NCBI GenBank assembly: GCA_002395605.1
Contig: DGXO01000024.1
Location: forward strand, 9,437-21,903
Source: Bacteroidales bacterium UBA4230
GTDB lineage: Bacteria; Bacteroidota; Bacteroidia; Bacteroidales; UBA932
Reading direction: 5' to 3'
Length of the DNA: 12,467 nt
The notes beneath the pieces are model-generated. The model worked only from the letters and a program-made list of their open reading frames with translations. It searched no databases and was not told the origin of the DNA. Below are positions 1 to 6,947 of this stretch, piece after piece. The stretch's first letter is position 1. Each line of letters starts with the position of its first letter. The position numbers and the translations under genes are program-made.

Positions 1-3
1 CCC

Positions 4-40
4 AGGTGCAAAAATGGGGTAAAAATGCACCTCGCGGAGG
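4..40. repeat. Hairpin repeat element with 15-nt A-rich loop
   Basis: A perfect 7-bp inverted repeat, AGGTGCA (4-10) and TGCACCT (26-32), encloses a 15-nt loop AAAATGGGGTAAAAA and is followed by GCGGAGG (34-40). The same plan (stem, 15-nt loop starting and ending in A-runs, then GCGGAGG) recurs in the tandem repeat at 8914-9056 with a different stem sequence. It lies just past the stop of the cupin gene and could also act as its 3' hairpin, but there is no terminal T-run on the minus strand. The left edge of the window may cut a longer array. Confidence 0.55.
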
Positions 41-63
41 GGCGATGGTGCTTAAAGGGGGCA

Positions 64-1092
64 TTACAATGCCATCTTATACTGTTCGTCTGATACGGAT
101 TCCAGCCATTCGTTGGAAGCGTCGGGCTGGACGTCTTTGTGGTAGGTGAGGTGCTGCATCCAGCTGTCCGCGGCGGCGCCGTGCCAGTGTTTGGCGCCCT
201 CCGGAATCTCGATGATGGTGCCGGGAACAAGCTGTACGGCCGGTTTGCCCCATTCCTGGTACCAGCCGCGGCCGGCTACGCAGATGAGAACCTGGACCTG
301 CTTGTGATGGATGTGCCAGTTGTTGCTGCAGCCGGGCTCGAAGGTGACGTTGGCTATACCGCCGTCAAGCGGTGCCAGATAGCTGTTGCCCGTGAAGTAC
401 TGTGCATAAGCGGTGTTGGGCTGTCCCTTGGGCCAGACGGAGAAGTCAACGGTCTGGACAGGGGTGTGGGCATCGCCCAGAACGGCGTTCAAAGCACCGC
501 GGAGGCGTTCTGCTTCGGCCAGGCCAACCTTTTCTTCAAGCAGTGCAGGCAAAGCGCGAAGTTCGGCATCCGTCACCCCCATATTGCGTGCACCCGAGAC
601 ATGGGCGATGAGCTGCGGCTCGCAGCCTGGAAGGGCGGAGATGGCGCTCACGGTCACTATCTCGCGGTCTGCGAAGCTCAGGTTGTTGCGGGCGAAGATG
701 TCGCCGAAGAGGTGGGCTTTAAGGTAGTAGTCCGTTGCAGGGACAAAACCATAGTCGAAAGGCTTTCCAGTGAGCTGGGTCTGCACGGCCGTGCCTTGTT
801 TAAGGGCGTCATATTCGGCCGAAAGAGGGTCTGCCTCCTTGCCGGGATTGTCCTTGATCCCTGCAGCCTGGCGGGCGGCCAGTACCTTCTGCAGGGTGCC
901 CAGGGCGTTGAGAGAACGCGGGAAACCGGTGTAGGCGTAAAGCTGCGATAGCGCTTCCTTGGCTTCGCTTATAGTCAAACCATTATCAAGTGCTTCGGCG
1001 GCTGCTTTTTCGAGGCCGGCCTGGTTGCCTTTGGCTTCCAGAGCGGCAATGACGGCAAGTCCCTGCCGCCGGGGAGTAAGTGCGTTATTCAT
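64..1092 (-). CDS. Carboxymuconolactone decarboxylase / cupin fusion protein
   Basis: A 342-residue cytoplasmic protein with no signal peptide. Residues 5-70 (GLTISEAKEALSQLYAYTG region) and about 105-203 (ADREIVTVSA, GCEPQLIAHVSGARNMG) form two carboxymuconolactone decarboxylase (AhpD-like) halves. The second half has one cysteine (Cys157) and lacks the CxxC pair of AhpD peroxidases, so thiol peroxidase activity is doubtful. Residues 215-325 form a cupin: His260, His262, His263 and Gln267 in motif 1 and PEGAKHWHG (His302, His304) in motif 2 are likely metal ligands. Proteins with this two-domain order are common in Bacteroidales and are usually annotated only by domain; the substrate is unknown. 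The ATG at 1092 is 37 nt after the stop of the AraC-type regulator on the same strand, which suggests co-transcription. No Shine-Dalgarno is visible. The fold assignment is firm, the reaction is not. Confidence 0.9.
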   Translation of the reverse strand: MNNALTPRRQGLAVIAALEAKGNQAGLEKAAAEALDNGLTISEAKEALSQLYAYTGFPRSLNALGTLQKVLAARQAAGIKDNPGKEADPLSAEYDALKQGTAVQTQLTGKPFDYGFVPATDYYLKAHLFGDIFARNNLSFADREIVTVSAISALPGCEPQLIAHVSGARNMGVTDAELRALPALLEEKVGLAEAERLRGALNAVLGDAHTPVQTVDFSVWPKGQPNTAYAQYFTGNSYLAPLDGGIANVTFEPGCSNNWHIHHKQVQVLICVAGRGWYQEWGKPAVQLVPGTIIEIPEGAKHWHGAAADSWMQHLTYHKDVQPDASNEWLESVSDEQYKMAL

Positions 1093-1129
1093 AGTTTGTT
1101 GTTTGTTGGAGAGTTGGGCGTTTAAAGGA

Positions 1130-2218
1130 TTATCTTTCCTCCAGCTGCTTCCGGACTTTGTAGTAGGTGGTGCGGGAGCCGAAGCCGGAGTCGGCGATGA
1201 CTTCGCCGATGGGCATTTCAGGGTGCTCGACCTGCATGCGGGCGGCGTGGGAGAGGCGGCAGTGATTAATATAGGAGAAGAAACCGCCCAGGCGTGACTT
1301 CATCACCAGGGAGACGTATTTGCTGTTGACTCCGATACGGCTTGCGACATCGTCCAGCAGCAGGTGGCTGTCCAGATAGGCCTGGTCCTGCTCTACCAGA
1401 TGGCGGATGGCCTTTTCGATCTCGGCCTTCCTGTCTTCAGGAAGTGCGGATTCTTCCTGCACCGGAGGTTCGGGTGCCTCAGCGGCCTCCAACTGTTCCA
1501 CCGTCAGGTCCCGGTGCGGGGACAGGATACCGATGAGGAAAGCAAGAGCCAAGGCTGACAATACCAAAAGGCTAATGGAGAGAGACAGCGGCGAGCCCAC
1601 AAACGCACCCACCCAGCTTGCAGCCAGATGCAGGAAAGGAATCCAGATAACCCTGGCGGCAAACTTCTGAGGGAAATCGTCCGGATTGGAGTATTTCTCT
1701 TCCGCGCTGCGGCGTAGCTGTCGGGCCACCATGACGATGGCCGATACGAAGCAGAAAAGGAACGCCAGGGCCAGAAGGCCTCCCAACGAAAAATACCAGC
1801 GGCAGAACTGCGGGGTCATCTGCGTCCCTGGAACGAAGGCCAGCACGGTAGCGGAAAGCGCCATGGCGCCGAACGGCACGGAGAGGATAAACACTGGCCG
1901 GCGCCAGGTGTTCACCTTGAGTACATTTCCGAAATAGCTGAACATAGTCACGGCGCAGAAATAGGGCGAAACCAGGATGAGGAACAGGCGAAGCTGCAGT
2001 ATGGCGTCCGTGTCCGTGGGCATGAAGATGGCCGGAGCCATCAGAAGGTTGCACAGGAAGCAGAAGATGACCGTCTTCCAGGCCGGATGGTAGTAGTCCA
2101 TGTGCTTGCCATAGGGTTGGCAGCGGTGTCCCCAGCGAACAGCCGCCACAAACACGCTCGCGGTGAGGTAAACCGCCAACGATGCGCTAAAAAGGGCGTC
2201 CTGAAGTGTAAGCATCAT
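1130..2218 (-). CDS. Membrane-anchored AraC-family transcriptional regulator
   Basis: A 362-residue protein from the ATG chosen here. About seven hydrophobic segments fill residues 5-250, then an acidic linker (EAAEAPEPPVQEE) leads to a C-terminal AraC-type DNA-binding domain. Its first helix-turn-helix lies near 290-312 (ASRIGVNSKYVSLVMKSRLGG) and the second near 337-359 (IGEVIADSGFGSRTTYYKV). The family plan implies a membrane sensor coupled directly to DNA binding; the ligand is unknown. The frame stays open upstream to an ATG at 2269 and a GTG at 2296. I prefer the tandem ATG codons at 2218/2215 because the extra residues are encoded by AT-rich DNA holding two perfect TAnnTTTG promoter elements, and the protein then begins just before its first membrane helix. 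It is followed by the decarboxylase/cupin gene. Candidate targets are its own unit and the divergent surface-protein operon. Confidence 0.88.
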   Translation of the reverse strand: MMLTLQDALFSASLAVYLTASVFVAAVRWGHRCQPYGKHMDYYHPAWKTVIFCFLCNLLMAPAIFMPTDTDAILQLRLFLILVSPYFCAVTMFSYFGNVLKVNTWRRPVFILSVPFGAMALSATVLAFVPGTQMTPQFCRWYFSLGGLLALAFLFCFVSAIVMVARQLRRSAEEKYSNPDDFPQKFAARVIWIPFLHLAASWVGAFVGSPLSLSISLLVLSALALAFLIGILSPHRDLTVEQLEAAEAPEPPVQEESALPEDRKAEIEKAIRHLVEQDQAYLDSHLLLDDVASRIGVNSKYVSLVMKSRLGGFFSYINHCRLSHAARMQVEHPEMPIGEVIADSGFGSRTTYYKVRKQLEER

Positions 2219-2226
2219 AAACTCTG

Positions 2227-2243
2227 CAAATTTACCAAATCTA
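2227..2243 (-). promoter_or_regulatory. Candidate Bacteroidota promoter of the AraC/cupin unit
   Basis: Read on the minus strand, two perfect TAnnTTTG (-7) elements lie next to each other: TAGATTTG (2236-2243) and TAAATTTG (2227-2234). A TTTA, one mismatch from the -33 TTTG, lies 20 nt upstream of TAAATTTG. Transcription from here would leave a very short leader before the ATG at 2218 and would exclude the longer protein starts at 2269 and 2296. Confidence 0.45.
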
Positions 2244-2326
2244 TTCTGAATTCGTAAATTTTTGTTCATATCAAAGAAAAATTGCCGATTTTCCACCAGA
2301 TGGACAAGTGTTTATTCGTTTTTTCC

Positions 2327-2343
2327 AACCTTTGACTGTCAAA
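2327..2343 (+). promoter_or_regulatory. Candidate -7 element and palindrome in divergent promoter region
   Basis: AACCTTTG (2327-2334) is one mismatch from TAnnTTTG and lies about 25 nt before the ATG of the 44-residue peptide. Its TTTG begins a perfect 13-bp palindrome TTTGACTGTCAAA (2331-2343), which could be an operator. No convincing -33 element is present, so the promoter assignment is tentative. The intergenic space is 140 nt if the regulator starts at 2218. Confidence 0.3.
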
Positions 2344-2358
2344 AACGCATAAGAACCC

Positions 2359-2493
2359 ATGGAAACAATCAAAAAGGAACTTTACGAGACTCCCTCCACG
2401 ACGGTGGTTGTGATGAAGATTGAAGGGATTGTGTGCGAATCGCCATACGGCACGCAAGACTATAATTATGGCAGTTTAGACGAAGATGATTAG
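2359..2493 (+). CDS. Small 44-residue Bacteroidales peptide, acidic C-terminus
   Basis: This short ORF encodes 44 residues, beginning METIKKELYETPSTTVVVMK, continuing with IEGIVCESP, and ending in the acidic tail SLDEDD. It fits a pattern I associate with small uncharacterised Bacteroidales proteins (KK-x-Y-x-x-P-x-x-x-V-V, a short hydrophobic segment ending in a small residue, then a G/S/Y-rich acidic tail) that are often encoded beside surface lipoproteins. It carries one cysteine (Cys26). Its TAG stop (2491-2493) overlaps the AGGAGG of the next gene, so translation is probably coupled. No signal peptide or membrane helix is evident. It could be a leader-type regulatory ORF, a precursor peptide, or a surface-system accessory protein; the sequence does not decide. 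Coding status is supported by the open frame, the coupling and the conserved-looking N-terminus. Confidence 0.72.
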   Translation: METIKKELYETPSTTVVVMKIEGIVCESPYGTQDYNYGSLDEDD

Positions 2494-2498
2494 GAGGG
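2491..2498 (+). promoter_or_regulatory. Strong ribosome binding site overlapping upstream stop
   Basis: TAGGAGGG contains the stop codon of the 44-residue peptide and a full AGGAGG, 8 nt before the ATG at 2506. It fixes the start of the surface protein. It stands out because most other genes in the window have no recognisable Shine-Dalgarno. Confidence 0.75.
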
Positions 2499-2505
2499 CC
2501 GAAAT

Positions 2506-5445
2506 ATGAAAATCTCAAACACAACTAAACACATCATCGCTGCCTTGCTGACCATTGCAGCATTGACGATGGGACAGAGCGCCTGGGCTGCAAGCACGTT
2601 CACCGTGACGAGCAGCACCAGTGCTGGTATCACCACCTTCACCATCACCCGCAGCGAGAGCACCTCGGCCGAGACGGTCTATTACCGCACCGTGAGCCTT
2701 TCGGCCCTCGAGGGGCAGCACTTCACCGCCGTCAGCAGCAGCCTGACCTTCGCCGCCGGGCAGACGAGCAAGACCGTCACCGTGACAGAGGGCAATCCCA
2801 ACGCCGAGGTCTACAAGTACCAGACCGGCTCACGGCGCAGCTACCGCTTCGAAGTGCTCGACATCGACGGCACCGTCATCACTCACTGCGATAAAACCGT
2901 CAGCACCACCACCCCTTTCACCTACAGCGGCACCAACGTAAACAACAGCATCCCCAACAACAGCTTCGTGTTCCTTAATGGCGACCCCGCCAATCTGATA
3001 GGCATAGGCAAATGTATCGATGTAGCCTACACGCCGCCCACCACCGAGGTGGAGACCAGCGGCACTTATCAGGGCTACGTGCTTATCGACGACAGCTATG
3101 ACTACACGAAGAAGCCCGCCACCGTGAGCACCAACACCCTTATCAACAGTACAGGTGCCACAGCCGCCTGTCTGAAGGCTATGGGCTATAAGATCTATGC
3201 CACAGTCTGTTTCACCATGATGGAGAAGAACGACGGCTACTATTACGTGCAGATTGTTCCGGGCACCAGCAGTGCATCATACGACGGCGCCGACCCCAAC
3301 GGCAGCGTGAACAATCCGGCCTACTCGGTCTATAAGGCCTGCTTCGAACTCAAGGAGGGCAGCGGCGTCTATAGCGGCGAGGGCAAGATGTTCTTTCCCC
3401 ACCGCTTCGACTATGCCAACCGGGCGGCAGGTGGATTGTTTGGGACATCACAGACCAGCAGCTGGACCGAGTTCCCTCTGGCCGAGAGCAAACTCTGGCA
3501 GCAGAAGTTCAAGAGCGGCTACCGCGACAACAACACCGGTTCGGTGGTGCTGGACCCCGACGTAGCATCCATCACAACCCGCTTCGACTGTGCCGGCGAC
3601 GACAACGACACCTGGGGCTTCAAGGACCTCTACGTCCGTATGGGCTTGGTCGATGCCACCGCCCCCACCGTGCTCAACAACTATAAGGTCTCTGGCGGGC
3701 GTCACCAGAAGGGCAACATCATCTACGTGAGCGTGCCGTTCAGCGAGCTTGTCACCGTGGAGGGCACACCGACGCTCACCACCACGTGGGGCACGCTCAG
3801 CTACTGTTCGGGCAGCGGCAGCAACGTGCTCACCTTCAGCGGAGCGATAGGCAGCGATGCTACAGGCACCTTCAGCGTCAGCACCCTGAGCGGCACCGTC
3901 AGGGACCTGGCGGGCAACGCCTTCAGCGGCACCGTCAGCAAGAGCTTCAGCATCACACTTGATGAGCCCTACGTCTGGTCGTTCAGCGAATTCAACCAAT
4001 TGGCAACCGACACCTACGAGATAGCCACCAAGACCGACCTCTACCGTCTGGCCAACATCGTCAACGTGAGCCGCAACGAGTGCAGTGGCATCACCTTCCT
4101 CCAGACGCAGGACATCGTCTGCGACGCCGGCTATACGCCCATCGGCTACCAGGGCGACAACGACCACGCTTACTTCCGCGGCACCTACGACGGGCAGGGC
4201 CACACCGTGAGCGGCATCACTGTCACCCGCACGGGCGACACCAACGCCGACATGTATATCGGCCTCTTCGGCTACATCTATCATGGCACCGTGCAGAACG
4301 TCGTCCTTGCAAACAGTACCTTCACAGGATATCGTTATGTCGGTGGCATCGCTGGTGAAATCAGCTGGGGCACTGTGCGCAACTGCCGCGTAGAAAGCAG
4401 CGTTACCATCAGGGCCGGAAACAGTCCCGCAGAAAACTTTGGCGGCGTCGTGGGTTATTTTCATGGCTCGGGAGCCCTGATGACTGGTTGCGTCAGTGCC
4501 GCAACCATCGAAAATAACGGCCTAACTTGTAACGATTGCGGCGGTATCAGTGGTGACGTGGATAATTGTACCCTCAAGGACTGCCTCTATATTGGCACCA
4601 GCGTCACCGGCACAGGGTATTTCGGCAGCATTGCGGGTGATAAAACCGGAGGCACCATCAGCAACAACTACTACACCGCCATCAGCCTCGGCGGTATCGG
4701 TGGCAGCAGCACAAGCAGCGACCAAGACGGTGCCCGCCGCGCCCGCACCGTCACCCTGAGCGAAGGCATCACCCTCAGCGGCACCGAGACCACCTACGAC
4801 GTCAGCGGCATCACCGCATACGGCAGCACGGCCATCGGCTACGGCGGCAAGATATACAGCGGCGCGGGCCAGACGCTCACGCTCAGCTATACCGTGCCCG
4901 CAGGCTACACACTTAGCTACACCGTGACCAAAACGTCTAACGGCAGCGACATCACAGCCGGTGTTCTCAGAGAAACGACGCTCACTATGCCTGCCTACGA
5001 CATCACAGTCACAGCCACTGTATCGGCTATCCCCGAGGTGGATTATACCCTCAACGCAGCCACTGTATTGGGCGAAGAAAAGTATGTGGGCACCTTTTAT
5101 AGTGGCACACTACACTATCAGCTGCCGGATGGCGCCCTGGCTTATACGGTCGGTTTGGACGGCACGCAGGTTGTGTTCTACCGGATTGGAGAGGACAGCC
5201 GGGTGATTCCGGCAGGGACGGCGGTGATTATCGTGGCGGATGTGGCAAAGGTCACCCTTACCAAACTGGACTCAACCGAGGTCACTGCTCATGCTGGGAA
5301 CATCCTTGTGGGCTCGGATACGGAGATTGCCAAACCTGCGGGGAATGTGTATGTGCTGGGAATCGTTGAGAGCACGCTGGGCTTTTACAAATATACCGGA
5401 AGTGTCATACCGGCTGGAAAGGCTTATTATGTTGTAAGTGAATAG
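2506..5445 (+). CDS. Secreted modular surface protein with Ig-like and GLUG repeats
   Basis: A 979-residue protein with a Sec signal peptide (residues 1-28, cleavage near AWA/AS). Visible regions in order: a beta-rich, Calx-beta-like segment (30-135); an unassigned region (136-383); a bacterial Ig-like domain (384-485) that opens with DATAPTV and contains FSELVTVEGTPTL and DLAGNAFSG; a GLUG-type repeat region (505-740) with FRGTYDGQGHTVSGITV followed by repeated glycine-rich units such as YVGGIAGEISWGTVRNC; a beta-rich segment (745-845); and a C-terminal domain (846-979) of a kind seen at the end of many Bacteroidales surface proteins. I see no lipobox and no obvious type IX secretion signal. 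A role in adhesion or surface binding is inferred from the GLUG and Ig-like domains. It lies 12 nt after the small peptide and 3 nt before the lipoprotein gene, so the three are probably one operon. Codon use in the middle is strikingly C-rich (AGC, ACC, GGC). Confidence 0.88.
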   Translation: MKISNTTKHIIAALLTIAALTMGQSAWAASTFTVTSSTSAGITTFTITRSESTSAETVYYRTVSLSALEGQHFTAVSSSLTFAAGQTSKTVTVTEGNPNAEVYKYQTGSRRSYRFEVLDIDGTVITHCDKTVSTTTPFTYSGTNVNNSIPNNSFVFLNGDPANLIGIGKCIDVAYTPPTTEVETSGTYQGYVLIDDSYDYTKKPATVSTNTLINSTGATAACLKAMGYKIYATVCFTMMEKNDGYYYVQIVPGTSSASYDGADPNGSVNNPAYSVYKACFELKEGSGVYSGEGKMFFPHRFDYANRAAGGLFGTSQTSSWTEFPLAESKLWQQKFKSGYRDNNTGSVVLDPDVASITTRFDCAGDDNDTWGFKDLYVRMGLVDATAPTVLNNYKVSGGRHQKGNIIYVSVPFSELVTVEGTPTLTTTWGTLSYCSGSGSNVLTFSGAIGSDATGTFSVSTLSGTVRDLAGNAFSGTVSKSFSITLDEPYVWSFSEFNQLATDTYEIATKTDLYRLANIVNVSRNECSGITFLQTQDIVCDAGYTPIGYQGDNDHAYFRGTYDGQGHTVSGITVTRTGDTNADMYIGLFGYIYHGTVQNVVLANSTFTGYRYVGGIAGEISWGTVRNCRVESSVTIRAGNSPAENFGGVVGYFHGSGALMTGCVSAATIENNGLTCNDCGGISGDVDNCTLKDCLYIGTSVTGTGYFGSIAGDKTGGTISNNYYTAISLGGIGGSSTSSDQDGARRARTVTLSEGITLSGTETTYDVSGITAYGSTAIGYGGKIYSGAGQTLTLSYTVPAGYTLSYTVTKTSNGSDITAGVLRETTLTMPAYDITVTATVSAIPEVDYTLNAATVLGEEKYVGTFYSGTLHYQLPDGALAYTVGLDGTQVVFYRIGEDSRVIPAGTAVIIVADVAKVTLTKLDSTEVTAHAGNILVGSDTEIAKPAGNVYVLGIVESTLGFYKYTGSVIPAGKAYYVVSE

Positions 5446-5448
5446 ATT

Positions 5449-6393
5449 ATGAAAAAGAATATATATGTGATGATAGCCCTTGTGGTCGCAATGGCCTGGA
5501 CGGGCTGCATGAAAGTGGAAGAAGAACTCATTGATCCCACTCCTGAGGAACCGATAGCCGCAGCAGCTGATTCCGTGTGGACGGTGACTTTGCAGGCGGT
5601 AAAGAAGGATGCCCCCGATACCAAGGGCCTTGCCATCGAAGGAGAGGAGGCTACCACCACGGTGCTCAAATCCGTCTGGAAGGCGGGTGAAGAGGTGAAG
5701 GTGTTCCTTGAGAGCACTTGTATCGGCACACTGACGGCTACGCCGGATGCAGAGGATGCCCATAAGGCCACACTTTCGGGCACGGTGACTACCACATCCC
5801 TGGTGGAGGGTATGTCCACCATTACCCTTTTGACTCCGCGCGAGACTTGGGATTATACCGGTCAGGTGGGAACGCTGCTGGAGGCTGCAGGCTCCATCGA
5901 GAAGATGTACCATTACACGGCGGCGACGGACGTGAAGGTTACGACGGTAGATACAGAAAACAACACCATCGCTACAGATAATGCCACCTTTGTGAATCAG
6001 CAGAGCATTTTCCGGCTGAGCTTCCGGTACAAGAAGCCTGACGAGAGCAAGACCCCCATTACAGCCAAGTCCTTGACCATCACCAGCGCCAATGGTCACT
6101 TGGTGCAGAGCCAGGCAGTGGACGGATCTTCGCTGGCGGAGGGGCCCATTGCCGTGACCCTAAGCGCGGCATCGGCCGATCCCTTCTTCGTAGCCTTGCG
6201 CAACGGAGACGAGACCAACGCCGAGGCCCTCACCTTCACGGTCATCGATGCCGATGGCGTCACCTACCGCGGCTCCAAGACCATCCCGGCCGAATACAAA
6301 CGGAGCGGCTCCTTCGTCAGCGCCAAGAACGCCTCCCTGGACCAGCGCCTGCAACTGGCGCAGAGTACCACTGGAGTGGACACGGTGCTATAG
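5449..6393 (+). CDS. Fimbrillin-like lipoprotein
   Basis: A 314-residue protein with an N-terminal lipoprotein signal: the charged start MKKN, a hydrophobic stretch, and a lipobox ending AWTGC with Cys20 as the likely lipidated residue. The mature part begins with an acidic linker (EEELIDPTPEEP), then a beta-rich region with SVWKAGEEVKVFLES near residue 75, resembling the early motif of Bacteroidales fimbrillin / Mfa-like proteins. Such proteins form or anchor surface fimbriae or serve as cell-surface lipoproteins. Only 3 nt separate it from the surface-protein gene, and it has no good Shine-Dalgarno of its own, so translation is likely coupled. A partnership with the 979-residue protein (anchor or co-exported subunit) is inferred from the operon only. 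The family match rests on motif style and is moderately secure. Confidence 0.78.
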   Translation: MKKNIYVMIALVVAMAWTGCMKVEEELIDPTPEEPIAAAADSVWTVTLQAVKKDAPDTKGLAIEGEEATTTVLKSVWKAGEEVKVFLESTCIGTLTATPDAEDAHKATLSGTVTTTSLVEGMSTITLLTPRETWDYTGQVGTLLEAAGSIEKMYHYTAATDVKVTTVDTENNTIATDNATFVNQQSIFRLSFRYKKPDESKTPITAKSLTITSANGHLVQSQAVDGSSLAEGPIAVTLSAASADPFFVALRNGDETNAEALTFTVIDADGVTYRGSKTIPAEYKRSGSFVSAKNASLDQRLQLAQSTTGVDTVL

Positions 6394-6404
6394 TGAGGCA
6401 CCGT
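6382..6404 (+). terminator. Hairpin spanning the lipoprotein stop codon
   Basis: ACGGTGC (6382-6388) and GCACCGT (6398-6404) form a perfect 7-bp stem with a 9-nt loop holding the TAG stop. There is no T-run after it, so it may be an mRNA 3'-end stabiliser or a weak, factor-assisted terminator instead of an intrinsic one. Confidence 0.35.
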
Positions 6405-6442
6405 AAAGGCGAGGCTTGGGAGCGAAGTAAATCCATTTGATA

Positions 6443-6473
6443 TTGGTCAAGTGACGGAAAATGCTTACCTTTA
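6443..6473 (+). promoter_or_regulatory. Candidate promoter of the small membrane protein
   Basis: TTGG (6443-6446), 19 nt of spacer, then TACCTTTA (6466-6473), one mismatch from TAnnTTTG. The spacing is right for a Bacteroidota promoter. Transcription would start downstream of the in-frame ATG at 6461, which supports the ATG at 6494 as the true start. Confidence 0.35.
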
Positions 6474-6493
6474 GGCCGATAAACTATGTAAGC

Positions 6494-6823
6494 ATGGCAC
6501 AAAAAGGTCTAACAAAAAAACAGTTCTGGGTCCAGATGGCTATGGTGGCTTTCTGGGAACTCTATTCCGTGTGGCACGTGGTCAACGGCATAATGCAAAA
6601 AAGTACCGCCTACTGGATCATGGGAGCAGTTTTTGGCCTCCTGTACCTTGTGTATGCCGGCTATCTTATTTATCAGCGCCGTCGCTACCCCCTGAACGAT
6701 GAAGAACTGGATAAGCAGGTCGGTGAGAATTTCAAGTCCGGCATGACCGGCATGGGCATTACTTTTGGCATTATAACGGTAGGGTTTTTAATTGCATTCG
6801 GCCTTGCGGCCTTATTGAAATAA
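6494..6823 (+). CDS. Small inner-membrane protein of unknown function
   Basis: I do not recognise this 109-residue protein. It begins MAQKGLTKKQF and has three predicted membrane helices at about 11-31, 39-60 and 84-107. A basic QRRR follows helix 2 and an acidic, charged loop (NDEELDKQVGEN) lies between helices 2 and 3. There is no signal peptide cleavage site and no cysteine, so it is probably an integral inner-membrane protein. The frame is open back to an ATG at 6461; the ATG at 6494 is preferred because the upstream one falls within the candidate promoter, and the N-terminus then reads as a normal basic cytoplasmic tail. It has its own candidate promoter about 20 nt upstream, so it is probably not part of the surface-protein operon. 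A 24-codon ORF starts 2 nt after its stop. Confidence 0.75.
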   Translation: MAQKGLTKKQFWVQMAMVAFWELYSVWHVVNGIMQKSTAYWIMGAVFGLLYLVYAGYLIYQRRRYPLNDEELDKQVGENFKSGMTGMGITFGIITVGFLIAFGLAALLK

Positions 6824-6825
6824 GT

Positions 6826-6900
6826 ATGAAGCTTGACAAGGAACAGTTCTATGTCCTTGGCTCAAGGATTCCCCGCAAAGACAAGTTTAACGGCGAATAG
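6826..6900 (+). CDS. 24-codon mini-ORF, possible gene remnant
   Basis: This ORF starts 2 nt after the stop of the membrane protein and encodes 24 residues starting MKLDKEQFYVLGSRIPRK. Its close spacing suggests a translated cistron, and its codons look like genuine coding sequence. It could be a short functional peptide or the 5' stub of a gene lost when the repeat-rich sequence just downstream arrived. Nothing in it identifies a family. Confidence 0.3.
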   Translation: MKLDKEQFYVLGSRIPRKDKFNGE

Positions 6901-6947
6901 TGTTACCCGTTGTTTCGCCGCTATTATCATTGGTTTGCACGGTAGGC

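Noticed and set aside
139..951. Plus-strand ORF of 270 codons opposite the decarboxylase/cupin gene
   Set aside because: The opposite strand encodes two clear domains; this frame gives no recognisable protein and is a by-product of GC-rich codon bias.
3448..4464. Minus-strand ORF of 338 codons inside the surface-protein gene
   Set aside because: It mirrors the C-rich codon pattern of the plus strand, is dominated by Ala/Val/Asp/Gly with no domain, and lies within GLUG and Ig-like coding sequence.
5272..6099. Minus-strand ORF spanning the surface-protein/lipoprotein junction
   Set aside because: It opposes two well-supported coupled genes, and its His/Arg/Cys-rich sequence is typical of a shadow frame.
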